This document shows positions 6,903 to 14,314 of a stretch of 17,524 nt of DNA, in pieces. The position numbers and the translations under genes are program-made. Below the pieces are notes generated by a model. That model worked only from the letters and a program-made list of their open reading frames with translations. It searched no databases and was not told the origin of the DNA. How positions within the stretch are numbered: the first letter of the stretch is position 1; the number at the start of each line of letters is the position of its first letter. Location: positions 1-17,524 of the forward strand of contig JAFAWZ010000218.1 in NCBI GenBank assembly GCA_019241495.1, given 5' to 3'. The stretch is from Acidimicrobiales bacterium (lineage in GTDB: Bacteria; Actinomycetota; Acidimicrobiia; Acidimicrobiales; Palsa-688).

Positions 6903-7586
6903 ATGGAAAAAGTGCGGATCCTGCTCGTAGAGGACGACGAGTTGCTGGCTGCTTCTCTCGGGCGCAGCCTGCGGGCCGAGGGTTACGCCGTTGACATCGC
7001 TGGTGACGGCCTCCTCGGGCTGTACCTGGCCGGCGAGAATGACTACGACGCGGTGATCCTCGACGTCCTGCTCCCAGGCATGAACGGCTACAGGCTCTGC
7101 AGCGGGCTGCGGGCGCGGGGTCAACAAGTCCCGGTCCTGATGCTCACCGCCAAAGGCGGTGTCTACGACCAGGAGGAAGGGCTCGACACCGGAGCCGACG
7201 ACTATCTGGTCAAACCGGTCCGCTACCCGGTGCTGCTCGCTCACCTGCGCGCCCTGTTGCGACGCGGCCCCGCCCGGCTCCCGCCTGTTCTGGTGCATGG
7301 ACGGGTGGTAATGGACCCGGGCCGCCACCGGTGTCTCTCCGGTGACGACGAAGTGGACCTCACTCCAAGAGAGTTCGCTTTGTTGCGATATCTCCTCTCG
7401 TACCCCGGCGTCACCCACACCAGTCGCGAGCTGCTCGATCACGTGTGGGGCGAGCACGACTCGGGGGACATAAACGTCGTCCAGGTCTATGTGAGGGCCT
7501 TGCGCCGCAAGCTCGACCCGCCCGGTCGCGAATCGGTCATAGAAACGATCCGCGGCGTCGGCTACCGCCTGGCCGATGTCAACTAA
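6903..7586 (+). CDS. OmpR/PhoB-family response regulator
   Basis: This 227-residue cytoplasmic transcription factor has a receiver domain (residues 1-115) with acidic pocket E10/D11/D12, phosphoacceptor D54 (VILDVLLPG), T82 and K104 (DDYLVKP). The C-terminal winged-helix DNA-binding domain (about 130-225) ends in the family signature VVQVYVRALRRKLD...IETIRGVGYRL. GAGG at 6893-6896 is six bases before the ATG. The gene overlaps the following kinase gene by 11 bases, so they form a two-component pair. It is divergent from a cupredoxin gene, and repeats in between look like its binding sites. The signal is unknown; redox or copper is a guess from the neighbour. It is not specifically VanR-like. 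Confidence 0.96.
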   Translation: MEKVRILLVEDDELLAASLGRSLRAEGYAVDIAGDGLLGLYLAGENDYDAVILDVLLPGMNGYRLCSGLRARGQQVPVLMLTAKGGVYDQEEGLDTGADDYLVKPVRYPVLLAHLRALLRRGPARLPPVLVHGRVVMDPGRHRCLSGDDEVDLTPREFALLRYLLSYPGVTHTSRELLDHVWGEHDSGDINVVQVYVRALRRKLDPPGRESVIETIRGVGYRLADVN

Positions 7587-9000
7587 CGCCTCGGCAGCCG
7601 TTGTCGACACCGCCTGGCTACCAGAGTCACTTTTAGGTTGGCGTCCCGGCCTGCGGTTGCGCTACGCCGCGATGGCCACCGTGTTCGCGGCCGTTACCTT
7701 CACTGCCGGGGGAGCCGTGGCGCTCCGCCTCTACCACGACAACCTCGTCTCCACTGTCGAGACCAGCGTTCACAGCGCGGCCCGCGCCATCGCGGCCGCC
7801 GTCCATCGAGGTCCGCTCCCCGACCCCATCCCGATGCCCGTAGCCTCCGGGGTACCTCGTGTCCAGGTCCTCGACGCGGCCGGCCGGGTCATCAGCGGCG
7901 ATCCTGCCTCGGCTGACGCACCTCCGATGACCCGGCTGGCGGGCATCTCGCTCAACACGGTTAGAACCGTGTCTGAGCCAACCAACCTCCCAGAGCACCA
8001 CGCCGCGGTCACGGCCCTGCTGACGACCGGATCGTCCGGCCCGCTCACAGTAGAGGCCGTCGGCTCCCTCGACGCAGCCGACGCCAAGACCTCCACTGCC
8101 ATCCAGCTGAGTGCTCTAGCCGGCGGGATCTGCCTCGCCGTCATCGGGTTGGTGGCGTGGGTCACCACTGGCCGCACGTTGCGGCGAGTCGAGCGGCTCC
8201 GAAGCCAAGTCTCGACCATCACCGCCACCGAGGATCCCGCCGGCCGGGTGCCTCAATCAGGCCGCGACGAGCTGGCTCGACTGGGCGTCACCCTCAACCA
8301 GATGCTGGCCACCCTGGCCCGCTCGGCCGAGCGCCACAAGCGGTTCGCCGCGGACGCCGCCCACGAGCTGCGCACCCCCATTGCCGGACTGAGCGCGGCC
8401 ATCGACCTCGCCTGCTTCCACCCCAAGACCATCGACCAGGCCACCTGGACCGCCGAGCTGGCCGAAGGCCACCGCCGTCTCGGGCATCTCGTGGACGACC
8501 TCCTCGAGTTGGCAAGCCTCGACGGTGACGCCCCGAAGCTTCGACAGCCGACCAACCTGGCCCACATCGTCACCGACGGGACCCGACGACCCGCTCCGCC
8601 GGGCGTCGACCTGCAGGTAGGAACCGCCCAGCCGGTGGTTGTCCTGGGAGATCCGCGCCAGCTCGCCCGCATCCTCACCAACCTGGTCGACAACGCCCTG
8701 CGTCACGCCCAACGCACCGTCACGCTCCATGTCATCGGGACGAACGGCTACGCGGTGCTGAGCGTGACCGACGATGGACCAGGCATCCCGGTAGCGGACC
8801 GACAACGCATCTTCGACCGCTTCGTCCGGCTGGACGGGCATCGCGCCCGGCCCGGAGGCGGAAGCGGTCTCGGGCTCGCCTTGGTCCACGACATGGTCGC
8901 CGCCCACGCCGGCACCGTCACCGCGACCGGATCGGCTTCTGGCGGGGCAACTTTCATCGTGCGCCTACCCCTCGCCCCCACTCCGACCACCGACACATAA
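7576..9000 (+). CDS. two-component sensor histidine kinase
   Basis: This 474-residue membrane kinase is the partner of the overlapping response regulator. There are two membrane segments (about 30-50 and 176-200) flanking an extracytoplasmic sensor region of about 125 residues. A HAMP domain follows (about 197-250), then the HisKA domain with phospho-acceptor H263 in the H-box DAAHELRTPI. The ATPase domain shows the N-box (NLVDNALRHA, about 369-378), G1 (DDGPGIP, from 399), an F-box (IFDRFVRLD) and G2 (GGGSGLGLALV). All catalytic motifs are intact. The sensor region has no Cys or clustered Met/His that would mark it as a copper sensor, so the stimulus is open. Confidence 0.96.
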   Translation: MSTNASAAVVDTAWLPESLLGWRPGLRLRYAAMATVFAAVTFTAGGAVALRLYHDNLVSTVETSVHSAARAIAAAVHRGPLPDPIPMPVASGVPRVQVLDAAGRVISGDPASADAPPMTRLAGISLNTVRTVSEPTNLPEHHAAVTALLTTGSSGPLTVEAVGSLDAADAKTSTAIQLSALAGGICLAVIGLVAWVTTGRTLRRVERLRSQVSTITATEDPAGRVPQSGRDELARLGVTLNQMLATLARSAERHKRFAADAAHELRTPIAGLSAAIDLACFHPKTIDQATWTAELAEGHRRLGHLVDDLLELASLDGDAPKLRQPTNLAHIVTDGTRRPAPPGVDLQVGTAQPVVVLGDPRQLARILTNLVDNALRHAQRTVTLHVIGTNGYAVLSVTDDGPGIPVADRQRIFDRFVRLDGHRARPGGGSGLGLALVHDMVAAHAGTVTATGSASGGATFIVRLPLAPTPTTDT

Positions 9001-9020
9001 ATACCGCCAATGCGCGGTTT

Positions 9021-9038
9021 CACTACCGTCCGGTGGTG
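9021..9038. terminator. possible bidirectional terminator hairpin
   Basis: CACTACCG and CGGTGGTG pair over eight positions (one G-T) around TC, in the 48-base gap between the convergent kinase and DUF3097 genes. A second weak stem (ACCGC/GCGGT) lies at about 9003-9018. Neither is followed by a clear T-tract, as is common in high-GC actinobacteria. Position supports the call more than sequence. Confidence 0.4.
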
Positions 9039-9048
9039 GGCCCGGTGT

Positions 9049-9882
9049 CTACGCGGCTTCGGTGACGAAGTCGATCAGCGACTCGACCGCCCCGACCAGA
9101 GCCGGTTCCAGGTCGGCGTAGGTGCGCACCTGGCCGAGCAGCCGTTTCCACAGCCGGCCCGGAGACGGCTCCCCGAAGGCGTCGCATATGCCCTGCTTCC
9201 AAGGCACGTCCTTGGACACCGACGGCCATTCGCTCAGGCCGAGTACCGATGGGCGGATGGCTTGCCAGACGTCCACGTAAGGTGTGCCCTCGATCAGCAC
9301 GTGGGGTTGGGCCAAACGGGCGGCTATCCGCGACTCCTTGGACCCGGGTACCAGGTGGTCGACGAGGATTCCGAGGCGGGCGTCCGGACCGGGTTCGAAC
9401 TGCTCGATGGCATGCTCCAGGTGATCTATCCCCTCCAGCAGCTCGACCGCGATGGCGTCGACTCTGAGATCGTCGCCCCAGACCTTTTCCACCAGCTCCG
9501 CATCGTGCAACCCCTCCACGAACAGGCGACTGGCCCGGGCCGGGCGAGCTCGAGAGGGACCGGTCGAGATCGAGCCCGAGGCAGTGCGGACAAGAGCCGG
9601 CTTCCGGCTCGTCCCTGTCTCCGAGCGGGGACGCACGAGAGTCGCCCGCGAGCCGCCGACGACGAAGTCTCCCCCTCTCAGAGGAAAATGGCGTTCGAGG
9701 CCGGTATTACGGGACCTGAGGACCACGCCCCCTTCGTCGATCCCGCAGACGGTTCCGGTGAAGCGCGAAGCCATGTGGGTCACGACCAGCCCTCCGACCG
9801 CCTCCACCTCACGGGGGGCTTGGATCCTGCCGAAGTCGTCTATCGGGCCCGACAAAATGCCTCTCCCCCGCCGATCAGGCAT
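9049..9882 (-). CDS. DUF3097 family protein, TOPRIM-like
   Basis: This 277-residue cytoplasmic protein matches the actinobacterial DUF3097 family as I remember it. It has an N-terminal small beta domain (LVVTHMASRFTGTVCGIDEGGVVL, residues 32-55). Then comes the highly characteristic core RLFVEGLHDAELVEKVWGDD (119-138), LGILVDHLVPGSKESRIA (170-187) and PYVDVWQAIRP (201-211). The FVEGxxDAELV start with E123, and the later LVDH with D175, resemble a TOPRIM fold (Glu then Asp-x-Asp/His), which would suggest nucleic-acid or nucleotide chemistry. This is inference; the family function is not known to me. The start ATG has only a weak RBS (CAGG). It is divergent from the ICMT-like gene. Confidence 0.9.
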   Translation of the reverse strand: MPDRRGRGILSGPIDDFGRIQAPREVEAVGGLVVTHMASRFTGTVCGIDEGGVVLRSRNTGLERHFPLRGGDFVVGGSRATLVRPRSETGTSRKPALVRTASGSISTGPSRARPARASRLFVEGLHDAELVEKVWGDDLRVDAIAVELLEGIDHLEHAIEQFEPGPDARLGILVDHLVPGSKESRIAARLAQPHVLIEGTPYVDVWQAIRPSVLGLSEWPSVSKDVPWKQGICDAFGEPSPGRLWKRLLGQVRTYADLEPALVGAVESLIDFVTEAA

Positions 9883-9985
9883 CCTGACACTTTAAGGGCC
9901 AACTGCCCCGGGTATCCGGTTCTTCGGGTCCGGCCCACTCCGTGTCCCGGTGTTGCCGCGAGCCGTTGTGGCAGTCTGAGTCGCG

Positions 9986-10534
9986 GTGCATTCGGTCGAG
10001 GCCGTCTTCGCCGTCGTATGGGCGGCGTTCTGGCTGTACTGGCTCGTTGCGGCCCTTTCCAGGAAGAGGGGCCACGTCCAGTGGTCACGCGAACTGCGTA
10101 TCAGGGCGCTCGTCGTTGTCATCGCAATTCTCCTCATCCGCCTTGGAGTCCTTGGGGGGCAGGACCTCAACACGAATCCATGGCGCGCCGGCGTCGGGCT
10201 CCTCCTCTTGGCCGTCGGGCTGTCCTTTGCCGTCTGGGCCCGCGTGCACATCGGGCGCAATTGGGGTGCGCCGATGACACGAAAAGACGAGCCCGAACTG
10301 GTCACCAGCGGCCCGTACCGTCTGGTCCGTCATCCGATCTACTCGGGCATCCTGGTTGCCGGTGTCGGCACTGCCGTAGCTCTGAACTGGACGTGGCTGA
10401 TCGTCGTCGCCCTCGCCGGGATCTACTTCCTGTACAGCGCGACCGTCGAGGAGCGCTACCTCGGCGAACAGTTCCCAGACACTTACCCGACCTACAAACA
10501 CTCGACCAAGATGCTTCTGCCGTTCATCTTCTAG
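9986..10534 (+). CDS. ICMT-like membrane methyltransferase
   Basis: This 182-residue integral membrane protein belongs to the isoprenylcysteine carboxyl methyltransferase/phospholipid methyltransferase group. Four to five hydrophobic segments are seen. The C-terminal SAM-binding signature is complete: GPYRLVRHPIYSG (about 111-123) and later the EERYLGEQFPDTYPTYK helix with its paired glutamates. Bacterial members methylate varied small or lipid acceptors and the substrate is not predictable. The start chosen is GTG at 9986, since the first membrane helix begins within a few residues; the RBS is poor. The next gene starts two bases after its stop, so they are co-transcribed. Confidence 0.92.
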   Translation: MHSVEAVFAVVWAAFWLYWLVAALSRKRGHVQWSRELRIRALVVVIAILLIRLGVLGGQDLNTNPWRAGVGLLLLAVGLSFAVWARVHIGRNWGAPMTRKDEPELVTSGPYRLVRHPIYSGILVAGVGTAVALNWTWLIVVALAGIYFLYSATVEERYLGEQFPDTYPTYKHSTKMLLPFIF

Positions 10535-10535
10535 C

Positions 10536-10832
10536 GTGGCGTTTGTGGAGTTCAGCCGCGAGCTACGCCCGGAGGTGCTCTCCGGCGAGGTCACGGTGTC
10601 ATTCAGACTGTGGCGCCGACCCAAGGTGAAGGCCGGCAACCACTATCGCGTCGGCGACCGACGGATCGAGGTCGACTCGGTCGATTTGGTCCCATTCGCC
10701 TCCATCGACGCGGCCGACCTGCGACGCTCCGGCGAAACGGACCTCGAGGCCCTCCGCCGGCGAGCCGCTCACGCCGGGCCGATCGGCGACGACACGCTCG
10801 TGTACCGGATCGAGTTCCACATCATCGATTAG
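10536..10832 (+). CDS. small ASCH/PUA-like domain protein
   Basis: This 98-residue cytoplasmic protein has the pattern of small ASCH-type domains. Near the N-terminus is VTVSFRLWRRPKVKAGNHYRV (20-40), in which a strand and basic residues are followed by a turn. Then come IEVDSVDLVPFASIDAADLRRSGETD (44-69) and a final strand VYRIEFHIID. The ASCH/PUA-like fold binds RNA or nucleotides in characterised cases, so an RNA-related role is possible but not shown. The GTG start lies one base after the ICMT-like stop, with no separate RBS, so translation is probably coupled. Confidence 0.8.
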   Translation: MAFVEFSRELRPEVLSGEVTVSFRLWRRPKVKAGNHYRVGDRRIEVDSVDLVPFASIDAADLRRSGETDLEALRRRAAHAGPIGDDTLVYRIEFHIID

Positions 10833-10884
10833 GTCTTCGGAAAATCGGAAAAAAGGTTGACGTCGTGTCTCAGCCCGCCTACTA

Positions 10885-10900
10885 TAGAACATACGTTCGA
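10885..10900 (+). promoter_or_regulatory. LexA (SOS) box upstream of DUF222-HNH gene
   Basis: TAGAACATACGTTCGA matches the actinobacterial/mycobacterial LexA consensus TCGAACNNNNGTTCGA in all but one position (A for C at the second base). It lies 103 bases before the HNH gene start, in a 170-base gap, amid AT-rich sequence (ACTATA, GATAAC) that could be a promoter. Damage-inducible 13E12-type (DUF222-HNH) genes with LexA boxes are known in mycobacteria, which fits this target. Confidence 0.75.
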
Positions 10901-11002
10901 TAACGCACATCGGACCGTATCGTCGGCGGTCGCCGACCTCGCAACAGACGTCAGCCGCATCTCCAGTGCCCGGCTGGCCTCCCTTTCGGGGCGGTTTCTC
11001 CA

Positions 11003-12316
11003 ATGTGCCAACAGCTGTGTTCGCTACGACAAGCGCTCGCCGTCTACGCCAGCCAGTTCGACGCGCCGTCTCTGACTCCGGCACAAGCCGGTCAAGTCGT
11101 TGGGCTGTGCGCCCAGATCGAAGCATCGGCGGCTTCTATCAAGGCCCTGGCCGCGGCCCGTTCCGCCGAGGGCAACGACTGGCGACTCCACGGCTATCGA
11201 TCACCCGCCGAACAGCTCGCGGACCGGGCCGGCATGAGCCCCGGCGCCGCCAAACGGACGCTCGAGACGGGCCGACGGTTGGTCAACCAGCCCGAGGTCG
11301 CCCAGGCCGCACTCGCCGGAGAATTGTCGCTCGAACAGGCGACCGCCGTCTCCGACGGAGCGGCTGCCAACCCGACGAAGACCGCCGAGCTGATCGATAA
11401 AGCCAAACGCAGCTCGCTACCGGAGCTCAACGACGAGGTGGCGAAGGTCAAGGCTGAGACTTGCGACCTCGAGGCACGCCGCAAGGCCCGCCATGCCAAG
11501 CGGTCATTCCGTCGGTGGACCGATCGCGATGGCGCTCTCGACGCCCGCCTCTACGGCCATCCAGAAGATGGCGCCCTGATATGGCGGATGCTCGATCCGA
11601 TCCGACGGCGCCTCAACGTCTTGCGGCGCCAGGCCGGGTCGGCCAACGATCCTCTGGATGCCCTCGACTACGACGCCCTCGTTACCATCGCCTCCATCGC
11701 CATTGGTAAGGACGCAGAGCTCACCTTCGCCGATCTCGTCCAACTCGGCATGTTTCCCCAGTGCGAGACCCCGTTACCGGCCAGATCTCCCGAGTCACTC
11801 CCAACCGGGCGAAGCAAGAAACTGGCCGGCAGCCCGCTGCGCGTCATGATCCGAGTAGACCTCGACACGCTGCTGCGAGGCGTGCCGCTCGAAGGGGAGC
11901 TCTGTGAAATCGCCGGCTACGGCCCGGTCCCGGTCTCCGTCATCGAAAACCTGCTCGCCACCGAGAACCCGTTCATCATCGGCATCCTCACCAAAAGCCA
12001 GGCACTCGTCGGTGTCTACCACCACGGACGTCGACCCAACGCCCATCAGCGCTCCGCGCTCGACTTCCTCTACCCGAGCTGCGCCGTCGAAGGATGCTCA
12101 TCCCGCCAAGGCATGCAATACGACCACCGCCAGGACTATGCCTACACCAAGATCACCGCCTTCGATCTCCTGGACCGCTTCTGCCGCTACCACCACCAAC
12201 TCAAGACCAACCAAGACTGGGCTCTCGTCGAGGGAACCGGCAAGCGAGCCTTCGTCCCTCCTCACGACCCGCGACACCCCAACTCCAGGCAACTCTCACC
12301 AGCCCGCTCCCCATAG
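11003..12316 (+). CDS. DUF222 and HNH endonuclease domain protein (13E12-repeat type)
   Basis: This 437-residue protein belongs to the multicopy actinobacterial 13E12/DUF222-HNH family. The N-terminal DUF222 region (about 10-330) shows LHGYRSPAEQLADRAGMSPGAAKRTLETGRRL and ALAGELSLEQATAVSD. The C-terminal HNH nuclease is intact: CAVEGC (C360, C365), D374-H375, and CRYHH (C394, H397, H398), giving a Cys4-type zinc HNH with catalytic His375. Nicking or cutting of DNA is expected from the fold; the biological role of the family is unsettled. A LexA box lies upstream. The start is uncertain: ATG at 11003 has a loosely placed GGGGCGG. The 3' end overlaps the convergent murF by 21 bases. Confidence 0.95.
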   Translation: MCQQLCSLRQALAVYASQFDAPSLTPAQAGQVVGLCAQIEASAASIKALAAARSAEGNDWRLHGYRSPAEQLADRAGMSPGAAKRTLETGRRLVNQPEVAQAALAGELSLEQATAVSDGAAANPTKTAELIDKAKRSSLPELNDEVAKVKAETCDLEARRKARHAKRSFRRWTDRDGALDARLYGHPEDGALIWRMLDPIRRRLNVLRRQAGSANDPLDALDYDALVTIASIAIGKDAELTFADLVQLGMFPQCETPLPARSPESLPTGRSKKLAGSPLRVMIRVDLDTLLRGVPLEGELCEIAGYGPVPVSVIENLLATENPFIIGILTKSQALVGVYHHGRRPNAHQRSALDFLYPSCAVEGCSSRQGMQYDHRQDYAYTKITAFDLLDRFCRYHHQLKTNQDWALVEGTGKRAFVPPHDPRHPNSRQLSPARSP

Positions 12317-13681
12317 CAGCCCGGGACCAGCCGCGGCCCCAGAAGGGAGTGAACCGGAAGGGAGAGAGGGTGCACCCTCGGCCTCCCCGTAGGCGCTCAC
12401 CACGTCTTCGAGTCGGGCTACACGGCTGCCCTTGACGAGCACGGCGTCACCCGGACCCATCGTGCGCAACAGGGCGACCGCCTCGTCGAGCTCCGTCACG
12501 TGCTCCTTTCCATAAAGTTCGGTCTGGTATCCGACCACCTCGATCCCAAGCTCCTCGGCCACGAGCGCGATCCGTCGATGCTCGGACCCGCTGTGGTCCC
12601 CCAGCTCGGCCATCTGCCCGAGGACGGCCAGCTTGTGCTCTCCCGGCAGGGCGGCCAGTGAGCGCAGAGCCGCTTCGGCTGACGTGGGGTTGGCGTTATA
12701 ACAGTCGACGATCATGATCGGCCCGCCGGATACGTGATGAACCTCCATGCGCAGGGGTGAGCCCCGGTTCACCCCCAGCGCGGCGGCCACGCTTTCCATG
12801 GGGACTCCGCACCACAGCGCGACCGCGGCGGCGGCCAGCGCGTTGGCAACCTGGTGCACGCCGTGCACCGCCAGCCGGACGTCGGTCTGCCCCCATGGCG
12901 AGGACAGGCGGAACCGGGCCCGCAGGTCCGCGTCGAGCGTGACGTCCTCCGCCCGCACGTCGGCGCCGGCACCCAGCCCATACCCCAGGACGGGACACGC
13001 GCTGAGCGACGCCATGTCTCGGACCCGGGGATCGTCGAAGTTCAACACGGCCAGACCCGATGCCGGCAGGGCCGCGATCAGCTCGCCCTTGGCACGCGCC
13101 ACGCCGTCGAGGTCACCGAAGTACTCCACATGGGCCTTGGCCACCCGGGTCACGATCCCGACATCGGGGCGCGCCACCTCGGTCAACCTGGCGATGTGCC
13201 CGGCGGCCCGGGCCCCCATCTCGAGCACCACCCATTGCGATCCGTCCGGTGCGTTCAGCAACGTCAGGGGAAGGCCCAGCTCGTTGTTGAACGACCGGTC
13301 GCTCGCCGCCGAGACGAACGTCGATGCGAGGCAGCCGGCCAGTAGGTCCTTGGTGGTCGTCTTGCCCACAGACCCTGTGATACCGATGGCGCCACCGACG
13401 CCACGACGGGCGAACTCCGCCAGGCTCAACAACGCGGCCGCGGTGTCACGGACACGGATGGCGGTCCGGCCAACGGGTTCCGCCGCGCAGAGATAGGCAG
13501 GCGCTCCAGCCTCCAGCGCGGCCGGGATGAAGGCATGGCCGTCGCGCTCGGCCACGATCGGAATGTAGAGCTGCCCGGGCCGGATGGTCCTCGAGTCGAT
13601 GCTCGCTCCGTCGGTGCTGACATCGGGTCCCACCAGCTCGCCGCCCAGATGGGCGGCCAATTCAGAAGTCGAGCACCGCAC
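12296..13681 (-). CDS. murF: UDP-N-acetylmuramoyl-tripeptide--D-alanyl-D-alanine ligase, MurF (vanHAX-linked)
   Basis: This 461-residue cytoplasmic ligase joins a dipeptide to UDP-MurNAc-tripeptide in peptidoglycan synthesis. It shows the Mur-ligase architecture: N-terminal substrate domain (about 1-95, with DSR at 29-31), ATP P-loop GITGSVGKTTT (100-110), SFNNELGLPLTLL, and the AKGEL lysine that is carbamylated in this family. The C-terminal domain carries DCYNANPTSAEAAL. It starts with GTG, preceded by GGGGTGA, 18 bases after vanX, so it reads as the last gene of the van operon. Its place next to vanHAX, away from any division/cell-wall cluster in view, suggests a second MurF tuned to D-Ala-D-Lac, as the extra murF beside vanHAX in some glycopeptide producers. 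A housekeeping role cannot be excluded. GC is mostly near 70%, above vanHAX. Confidence 0.93.
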   Translation of the reverse strand: MRCSTSELAAHLGGELVGPDVSTDGASIDSRTIRPGQLYIPIVAERDGHAFIPAALEAGAPAYLCAAEPVGRTAIRVRDTAAALLSLAEFARRGVGGAIGITGSVGKTTTKDLLAGCLASTFVSAASDRSFNNELGLPLTLLNAPDGSQWVVLEMGARAAGHIARLTEVARPDVGIVTRVAKAHVEYFGDLDGVARAKGELIAALPASGLAVLNFDDPRVRDMASLSACPVLGYGLGAGADVRAEDVTLDADLRARFRLSSPWGQTDVRLAVHGVHQVANALAAAAVALWCGVPMESVAAALGVNRGSPLRMEVHHVSGGPIMIVDCYNANPTSAEAALRSLAALPGEHKLAVLGQMAELGDHSGSEHRRIALVAEELGIEVVGYQTELYGKEHVTELDEAVALLRTMGPGDAVLVKGSRVARLEDVVSAYGEAEGAPSLPSGSLPSGAAAGPGLLWGAGW

Positions 13682-13699
13682 GCGTCACCCCGGCAACCC

Positions 13700-14314
13700 C
13701 TATGCGATGGGAAAGTCGAAATATGTCTCGGGATACGGCTCCTGTTGCAGTGTGTAATGCCACCACTCGCAGCCGTACCGGGAGAAGCCGCTCTCCTCCA
13801 TCACCGAGCACAAGAAGTGACGATTTCTCGCTTCGATGCCCGCAATTCCCCTCGCTCCATGATGCGAGATCGGCTCCATGAGGTCATGGTCGCCGCCCAT
13901 CGGCGCCAGTTCACCGCTGGTCAGATGATAAATCGTCAGATCAACGGTGCTACCCCGACTGTGGGTCGACTTGGCCGCGACATAGCCGAGGTCGAACATC
14001 TCTCGTCTGTCGATATTCGGGTAGTGCCTTGGCTTCGTCCGGCCATCCTCCGGCTGGTTCGACCAGCGCACGAAGCAATCCACGGCCCGTTGCGGGCGAT
14101 AACCATCCCAGAGAAGCAAGCCGAAACCGAGCGCAGCCGCCCTTTCTCGCGCTCCTTCCAGGGCCTCGCACAAAGCCCTCGTACCGACAATACGGTTCGC
14201 CAGGTATCCCTCCACCGGCTTGCCGGTAAAGTTGTCCCAGGTGGCATACTTGGCATACCAACGTATTCCAGGTACGAGCTCGTCGACGAACACGAAATCC
14301 TCGTGCATGGTCAC
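13700..14314 (-). CDS. vanX: D-Ala-D-Ala dipeptidase VanX
   Basis: This 204-residue zinc dipeptidase hydrolyses D-Ala-D-Ala but spares D-Ala-D-Lac, clearing the glycopeptide target. It follows enterococcal VanX (202 residues) closely along its whole length. Zinc ligands H118, D125 (STHSRGSTVDLT) and H186 (EWWHY) and the catalytic base E183 are all present, as is the transition-state arginine R73 (WDGYRPQRAV). The segments AKYATWDNFTGKPV and EPYPETYFDFP are VanX hallmarks. It has no signal peptide, so it is cytoplasmic as expected. The ATG overlaps the vanA stop by four bases (ATGA). The gene looks fully functional and is poorer in GC than murF. Confidence 0.97.
   Translation of the reverse strand: MTMHEDFVFVDELVPGIRWYAKYATWDNFTGKPVEGYLANRIVGTRALCEALEGARERAAALGFGLLLWDGYRPQRAVDCFVRWSNQPEDGRTKPRHYPNIDRREMFDLGYVAAKSTHSRGSTVDLTIYHLTSGELAPMGGDHDLMEPISHHGARGIAGIEARNRHFLCSVMEESGFSRYGCEWWHYTLQQEPYPETYFDFPIA

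Noticed and set aside
6903..9000. The two-component pair as the missing VanRS
   Set aside because: It lies more than 3 kb from the van genes with unrelated genes on both strands between, shows no VanR/VanS-specific likeness, and is better explained by the divergent cupredoxin gene.
9010..10629. 539-residue plus-strand open frame
   Set aside because: It covers the minus-strand DUF3097 gene and the ICMT-like gene out of frame; composition is not protein-like.
10857..11002. Frame before the HNH gene as a frameshifted N-terminus
   Set aside because: The peptide looks mildly helical, but DUF222 proteins vary at the N-terminus and the protein starting at 11003 already has the usual opening region.
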